From assembly GCA_934511365.1 (NCBI GenBank), contig CAKSWC010000009.1, positions 1 to 64,000 of the forward strand: DNA of 64,000 bases. Direction: 5' to 3'. The stretch comes from an uncultured Eubacteriales bacterium. Its GTDB lineage: Bacteria > Bacillota > Clostridia > Oscillospirales > Acutalibacteraceae. A model generated the notes under the pieces. It had not been told where the DNA came from, did no database searches, and saw only the letters and a list, made by a program, of their open reading frames with translations. Below, piece after piece: positions 59,613 through 64,000 of the stretch. The stretch's first letter is position 1. Each line of letters opens with the position of its first letter. The position numbers and the translations under genes are program-made.

Positions 59613-59633
59613 CATCTTTTTTGAAAAATGTGC

Positions 59634-61373
59634 TTAAACTTTTGCAAACTGGCTTTCATAAAGCTTTTTGTAAAATCCGTCTTTTTTCAAAAGCTCATCA
59701 TGATTTCCTTTTTCAACAATCTTTCCGTCCCTCATAACAAGAATAAGGTCGGCCCTTTTTATTGTTGAAAGGCGGTGGGCAACAATGAAGCTTGTTCTGC
59801 CTTCCATCATTTTGTCAAACGCCGCCTGAATTTTAAGCTCGGTGCGCGTGTCAATGGAAGATGTTGCCTCGTCAAGAATAAGCATCGGTGGGCGGCAGAG
59901 CATTGCTCTTGCAATGCACAGAAGCTGCTTTTGTCCGGCGGAAAGGTTTCCGCCCTCGCCGGAAATTTCTGTGTCATAGCCGTTTTCAAGCCTCATTATG
60001 AACGAATGGGCGTGGGCTTTTTTTGCGGCGTCGATAATTTCCTCATCAGAGGCATCCGGCTTGCCGTAGGCAATGTTTTCTTTCACTGTGCCATGGCACA
60101 GCCATGTGTCCTGAAGAACCATTCCGTATCTTGAGCGAAGCTCATTCCGTCGCATTTTTCTGATATCAGCGCCGTCAACCTTTATTGCGCCGCGGTTAAC
60201 GTCATAAAAGCGCATGAGAAGGTTGATGAGAGTTGTTTTTCCGCAGCCCGTTGGGCCGACTATCGCAATGCATTGCCCGCTTTTTACTTCAAGATTGAAG
60301 TCCTCAATGAGCGGACGATCTTCTGAATACCGGAACGCAACAGCCTCAAAGCCGACATTTCCGTTTATACGCGGGGAAAGAGGATTTTTCGGTTCATCCG
60401 GTTGGTTTTCTGCCTCAAGAACCTCAAAAATTCTTCTGGCGCAGGTGAGCGCATTTTGAAACTCCGTAACAACGCCGCTTATCTCGTTGAACGGCTTTGC
60501 GTACTGATTGGCATAGCTGAGAAAAACACTCAGTCCGCCAACGGTTATCACTCCGCCGCCGGAGACGCAGAGCATTGCCCCAATGAGCGTTACGATTGCG
60601 TAAACAATGTTGTTGACAAGCCTTGTGCTCGGATTTGTAAGGCTTGAAAAGAATGTTGCTTTGAGCGCGGCGTCGCAGAGTTCATTATTGATCTTATCAA
60701 AATTTTCAAGGCTTTCGCTTTCCGCGCCGAATGCTTTGATAACACTGCGCCCCTCAATAAGCTCATTGATAAGCGCAGTTTGTTCTCCTCTGATTGAGGC
60801 TTGCTTTGTGAAGTATTTATGGGTTCTTGTTGCAATAAACTTTGAAACAAAAATCGAAAGGGGAGTTAGGACAAAAACCGCCAGAGCAATTTTTCGGTTC
60901 AAAACAAACATGATAACAAGTATAGCGCCGATTGTAACAACGCCGGTAAAAAGCTGCGTAAAGCCCATCAAAAGTCCGTCCGCAAAGGTATCAACATCGG
61001 AAATCATGCGGCTGAGAAGGTCGCCGAAGGAGTGGGAGTCAATGTATGAAATCGGGAGCGTATGAAGCTTTTTTGAAAGCTTTCCGCGCAGATCGCGGCA
61101 GACAAAATATGTGATTTTGTTGTTGCAAAGTGCCATTAAATATTGCGAAAGCGCAGCGGCAAGTGCAACAAAAGCAATGGTCAGAACTTTTTTCAAAACG
61201 CCGTCAAAATTGACCTCACCCTTGCCGAGCATATAGTCGATAGCGTCACCGGTAAAAACGGGGATAAGTAAAGCGGCGGCAACGCTGCAAACGGCACAAA
61301 GGACACTCATTGCAACAAAAAATGAGTGCGGCTTAATAAGTCTTAAAACACTTTTGAGAGTTTTTTTGTCCAT
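59634..61373 (-). CDS. ABC exporter half-transporter, catalytic-site subunit of a heterodimer
   Basis: The 579-residue protein has six membrane segments (residues 1-320) and an ABC ATPase domain with Walker A GPTGCGKTT, Walker B ILDEATSSID with the catalytic glutamate, an H-loop (IVAHRLST), and a signature that reads LSAGQ instead of LSGGQ. The pair it forms with the gene upstream matches heterodimeric exporters of the TM287/288 or LmrCD type, in which one ATP site is degenerate. These export drugs, lipids or peptides; the substrate is unknown. I favour ATG 61373 (AAGGTG 8 bases upstream) over 61379, which overlaps the upstream stop. Confidence 0.9.
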   Translation of the reverse strand: MDKKTLKSVLRLIKPHSFFVAMSVLCAVCSVAAALLIPVFTGDAIDYMLGKGEVNFDGVLKKVLTIAFVALAAALSQYLMALCNNKITYFVCRDLRGKLSKKLHTLPISYIDSHSFGDLLSRMISDVDTFADGLLMGFTQLFTGVVTIGAILVIMFVLNRKIALAVFVLTPLSIFVSKFIATRTHKYFTKQASIRGEQTALINELIEGRSVIKAFGAESESLENFDKINNELCDAALKATFFSSLTNPSTRLVNNIVYAIVTLIGAMLCVSGGGVITVGGLSVFLSYANQYAKPFNEISGVVTEFQNALTCARRIFEVLEAENQPDEPKNPLSPRINGNVGFEAVAFRYSEDRPLIEDFNLEVKSGQCIAIVGPTGCGKTTLINLLMRFYDVNRGAIKVDGADIRKMRRNELRSRYGMVLQDTWLCHGTVKENIAYGKPDASDEEIIDAAKKAHAHSFIMRLENGYDTEISGEGGNLSAGQKQLLCIARAMLCRPPMLILDEATSSIDTRTELKIQAAFDKMMEGRTSFIVAHRLSTIKRADLILVMRDGKIVEKGNHDELLKKDGFYKKLYESQFAKV

Positions 61374-61375
61374 CG

Positions 61376-63097
61376 TCATTTCACCTTCTCTGCGTTTTGG
61401 CTTTCAAAAATCTCGCGGTAGACCTCGCTTGTTTTAAGAAGCTCATTGTGTTTTCCGTTCCCGACGAGCTCTCCGTCGTCAAGAACCAAAATTCGATCCG
61501 CGTTTTTGATTGAACTGATACGCTGACTGATTATGAAAACCGTTGTGCTTTTTGGAAGCGAGCGCAGTGATTTCCTCAAAGCGGCATCCGTTGCAAAATC
61601 GAGGGCGGAAAAGCTGTCGTCAAGAATAAGAATCTCCGGTTTTGCAAGAACCGCTCTTGCAATGGTCAGACGCTGCTTTTGGCCGCCGGAAAGATTTGCG
61701 CCGCCCTGTTCAACCGGTTCGTCAAGCTTTTCCGGCTTTTTTTCAACAAAATCCTTTGCCTGCGCAATTTCAAGCGCGGCATAAATCTCCTCATCATCGG
61801 CGTCCGGCTTTCCGAGCAGCATATTGCTGCGTATTGTTCCTTTGAAAAGTGTGGCCTTTTGCAATGCGGCGGAAAGGATTGAGACAAGCTTTTCTTTCGG
61901 AATGTTTTTGATGTCGGTTCCGTCAATATATACAGTGCCGCTTGCCGCGTCATAAAAACGCAGTATGAGCGAGGCAAGAGTGCTTTTTCCGCAGCCGGTT
62001 CCGCCCGTTATTCCAACGGTTTCTCCTTTGAAAGCGGTGAATGAGATGTTCTTGAGCGCATCTCCACCTGAAAGCGAGTAGCGAAAACTGACGTTTTCAA
62101 AGCGAACGGCCTCGTTTGTGTCTTTTTTTGTGTAATCGGCTTTGAATTCCATTGAGCTTTCCGTGTCAAGAACTCTGCCTATGCGGTTCATGCAGGCCAC
62201 CGAGCGGCCGAGCTGCGTGATTAGATTTGCAAGCTTAACAAGCTCAATAAGTATCTGAGAAATATAGTTGATGAGGGCGATGATGTCACCGGAAAGAAGC
62301 AGACCCGAGTCGGTTCTTTTTGCGCCGAGCCAGAGAACAAGAATGATAACCGTGTTGACAACAACATAGGTTAAAGGATTGAGCACAGCCGCGGTTTTTC
62401 CGACTCTGAGCTGCGAGTTATAGAGCTTTGCGTTGGCGTTTTCAAAGACTTCGGTCTGCTTTTTTTCTCTTGAAAAAGCGCGGATAACTCTTGCTCCGGT
62501 GAGGTTTTCGCTCGTAACTTCGGTAATTTTGTCAAGATTTTGCTGAACATTTTCATACATTGGGTTCGTGATTCTCATAACGGAGAAGATGATTACAAAA
62601 AGAAGCGCAATGGCGGCAACAAAAACCCATGCCAGACTTTTGCTTATTGAAAAGGCAAGAATTGTTGAGCCGAAAACGATGAACGGACTGCGCATGAAAA
62701 GGCGCAGAAAAAGGTTCAGTCCGTTTTGAACCTGCATAACATCGCTTGTCATGCGCGTAATAAGTGTTGAGGCGGAAAGTTTGTCCGTCTCGCGCAGAGA
62801 GAGCGACTGAATTTTTTTGAGCAGGTCATGGCGCAGCGCGGTTGAGGTTCCGATTGCGGCTTTTGCGGCAAAATACTGCGCCGTGAAGCTGCTGAAAAGC
62901 CCAAGCAGCGCCATTGCAAGCAGCAGAAAAAAGCGGCGGAGAATATACGCCGAATCATTGTTTGCAATGCCTCTGTTAATGATGTCCGCAACAATGAGCG
63001 GAACGGTCAGGTCAAAGCAGGCCTCAAGCATTTTAAAAAGCGGCGCAAGAATGCTTTGAAGCTTATAGTTTTTAAGATAGTCTTTTAAGTGTTTCAT
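61376..63097 (-). CDS. ABC exporter half-transporter, degenerate-site subunit of a heterodimer
   Basis: The 573-residue protein has an N-terminal six-helix membrane domain and an ABC ATPase domain with Walker A GGTGCGKSTL and signature LSGGQKQR. The catalytic glutamate after Walker B is replaced by aspartate (LILDDSFSALD), the hallmark of the non-hydrolytic site in heterodimeric exporters; the H-loop reads IISQR, so the switch histidine is replaced by glutamine, a second mark of a degenerate site. ATG 63097 is 6-7 bases after GGAGAG. Its stop codon region abuts the partner gene, and the YgjP-type peptidase lies 11 bases upstream, so all three are in one operon. Confidence 0.9.
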   Translation of the reverse strand: MKHLKDYLKNYKLQSILAPLFKMLEACFDLTVPLIVADIINRGIANNDSAYILRRFFLLLAMALLGLFSSFTAQYFAAKAAIGTSTALRHDLLKKIQSLSLRETDKLSASTLITRMTSDVMQVQNGLNLFLRLFMRSPFIVFGSTILAFSISKSLAWVFVAAIALLFVIIFSVMRITNPMYENVQQNLDKITEVTSENLTGARVIRAFSREKKQTEVFENANAKLYNSQLRVGKTAAVLNPLTYVVVNTVIILVLWLGAKRTDSGLLLSGDIIALINYISQILIELVKLANLITQLGRSVACMNRIGRVLDTESSMEFKADYTKKDTNEAVRFENVSFRYSLSGGDALKNISFTAFKGETVGITGGTGCGKSTLASLILRFYDAASGTVYIDGTDIKNIPKEKLVSILSAALQKATLFKGTIRSNMLLGKPDADDEEIYAALEIAQAKDFVEKKPEKLDEPVEQGGANLSGGQKQRLTIARAVLAKPEILILDDSFSALDFATDAALRKSLRSLPKSTTVFIISQRISSIKNADRILVLDDGELVGNGKHNELLKTSEVYREIFESQNAEKVK

Positions 63098-63108
63098 AAT
63101 CTCTCCGG

Positions 63109-63780
63109 TTATTTTAATTTTGCGGCTCTGACTTTCCAATCGGTCATATATTTTGAAAGGAACGTCTTGAAGCCCTCTTGATGGTTTGGATATTTCAGAT
63201 GAGCAATTTCATGCAGAACAACATACTCAATTTCTTCCGGCGGAAAATGAACAAGGTTAAAATTGAAGGTGAGCGCCCCTGTTCCTGTTTTGCATTTTCC
63301 CCAATAGCTTTTGACTTTTTTGATTTTCCATTCCGAACAGTGTAGGTCGGTGACGTTCTCCCATTTCTGAACAAAAAAGGAAAGCTCATTTTCAAGCCGG
63401 GTTTCAAGGAAGGCAGCAAGCGTTTTTTCGCGCTCAGTTTCGGAATCGGTTTTTGTGCTGACAGTGAGCGTTTCGTTTTCGGTGCAAACTCCGAACGGAG
63501 GCTCTGTTTGAAATTTCAGTTCATACGGTTTTCCGAAAAGCAAAATGCTTCCGTTGTTTTTGCTAAAAGAGAACTCCTGAGCTTCCTGCTTTTCTGAAAG
63601 TCTGCTTTGCGCTGTCTTTATTCGGTCAATTTTTTTCTCAAGAAAGCGCAGAACTTCCTTTTTGCCCATATATTTCGGAGCTGAAACTCTGATTGGCCCA
63701 TTCGGATATATTCTGACATTTATCCGTTTAACGTCCTTTTTGGTTATTTCAAATGTTATGCCGTCAATTTCCTTTGTCAT
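63109..63780 (-). CDS. YgjP/DUF45-type metallopeptidase
   Basis: The 223-residue protein belongs to the YgjP (DUF45) family of predicted zinc metallopeptidases. The zinc motif HExxH is in VVLHEIAHLKYPNHQEGF, with the further histidine in the NHQ segment. The region RINVRIYPNGPIRVSAPKYM at the N-terminus and KVKSYWGKCK in the middle are typical. There is no signal peptide. The substrate is unknown. I use ATG 63780; a GTG at 63789 is possible. It heads the operon with the two exporter genes. Confidence 0.85.
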   Translation of the reverse strand: MTKEIDGITFEITKKDVKRINVRIYPNGPIRVSAPKYMGKKEVLRFLEKKIDRIKTAQSRLSEKQEAQEFSFSKNNGSILLFGKPYELKFQTEPPFGVCTENETLTVSTKTDSETEREKTLAAFLETRLENELSFFVQKWENVTDLHCSEWKIKKVKSYWGKCKTGTGALTFNFNLVHFPPEEIEYVVLHEIAHLKYPNHQEGFKTFLSKYMTDWKVRAAKLK

Positions 63781-63896
63781 ATGATCCACTCACTTGTTGC
63801 TCAGACTGGCGGAAGGTGAATCGACCCGATTCTTTTTCCCTTGGCAAAACATTTTACCACAAATGTCAAATCAGTTCAATCGTAATAAAATTTATA

Positions 63897-63926
63897 TTGA
63901 AAAATGCTGAACAAAAATGTTATAAT
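63897..63926 (+). promoter_or_regulatory. Promoter for the gene at the right edge
   Basis: TTGAAA (63897-63902) and TATAAT (63921-63926) have an 18-base spacer, 22 bases upstream of the ATG at 63949. Confidence 0.65.
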
Positions 63927-63948
63927 TATCTAAAAAGAGGCGAACAGA

Positions 63949-64000
63949 ATGAAAAAAATAATTGTTGCCGCAATGCCGAAAAAGCCGACTGCTTCTTCTG
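63949..64000 (+). CDS. Start of a truncated gene
   Basis: The frame begins MKKIIVAAMPKKPTASS at ATG 63949 with an AGAGGCG ribosome site and its own promoter, and is cut by the window edge. Too little is present to name it. Confidence 0.55.
   Translation, partial: MKKIIVAAMPKKPTASS

Noticed and set aside
1..64000. tRNA, rRNA or CRISPR arrays
   Set aside because: No tRNA-like cloverleaf with a GTTC-containing T arm, no rRNA sequence and no regularly spaced repeats were seen on either strand.

Overview
The window looks like a chromosomal segment of an anaerobic, endospore-forming Firmicute of class Clostridia, probably a gut Oscillospiraceae/Ruminococcaceae-type bacterium. The reasons are an oxygen-sensitive class III ribonucleotide reductase, the sporulation pair spoIIGA-sigE, SigA-type promoters (TTGACA-17-TATAAT), AAAGGAG ribosome sites, abundant intrinsic terminators, and Firmicute operon orders such as infC-rpmI-rplT, rnc-(radical SAM)-smc-ftsY and nadD-yqeK-rsfS. 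The genus cannot be fixed from sequence reading alone. Base composition is fairly even, with one clear AT-rich island at about 53.45-54.2 kb.

Layout. 0-4.4 kb: the 3' end of a group II intron next to the stop codon of a GH95 fucosidase, then a divergent serine hydrolase. 4.5-9.6 kb: a YhhN-family membrane protein, then the anaerobic dNTP supply block nrdG, nrdD (with a fused glutaredoxin-like domain) and trxB, preceded by two NrdR-like boxes. 9.6-15.9 kb: accessory envelope and lipid genes, namely a CDP-glycerol glycerophosphotransferase, a glycerophosphodiesterase, an ABC-exporter remnant, an esterase, a SulP-like permease and a membrane-anchored metallo-beta-lactamase-fold protein. 16-34.2 kb: a long housekeeping run covering translation (infC, rpmI, rplT, leuS, rsfS, yhbY), DNA and chromosome functions (dprA, topA, smc), RNA modification and processing (a TrmH-type methylase, trmFO, rnc), protein targeting (ftsY), nucleotide clean-up (rdgB) and NAD synthesis (nadD fused to yqeK). 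34.3-43.9 kb: rpsU, an M24 peptidase, hflX, a DUF4830 protein, a GH13 neopullulanase, prmA, a TraX-like protein, an orphan E2-type acyltransferase domain with a palindrome-rich upstream region, a lipoprotein, DUF896 and an ArsC-like protein. 44-51.5 kb: an AGCS symporter, thiN, an MFS permease, an M23/SH3 protein without a signal peptide, rmuC and an orphan oligopeptide-binding lipoprotein. 51.5-54.7 kb: a complete transcription unit for a 29-residue amphipathic peptide, divergent from spoIIGA-sigE, then an AT-rich island holding a secreted-protein gene broken by an in-frame TAA and a small membrane protein. 54.7-64 kb: rpsB, tsf, a panE-like reductase, murC, a heterodimeric ABC exporter pair and a YgjP-type metallopeptidase. 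A new gene begins at the right edge.

How the genes fit together. The nrd block reads as a self-contained electron chain, with NADPH passing through TrxB and the fused glutaredoxin-like domain to the reductase active site. This would replace formate as reductant. Much of the rest is ordinary core machinery. The best candidates for something undescribed are the 29-residue peptide unit at 51.6-51.8 kb, the interrupted secreted protein in the AT-rich island, the orphan acyltransferase with its operator-like repeats, and the structured 5' leaders of rpsB and murC.
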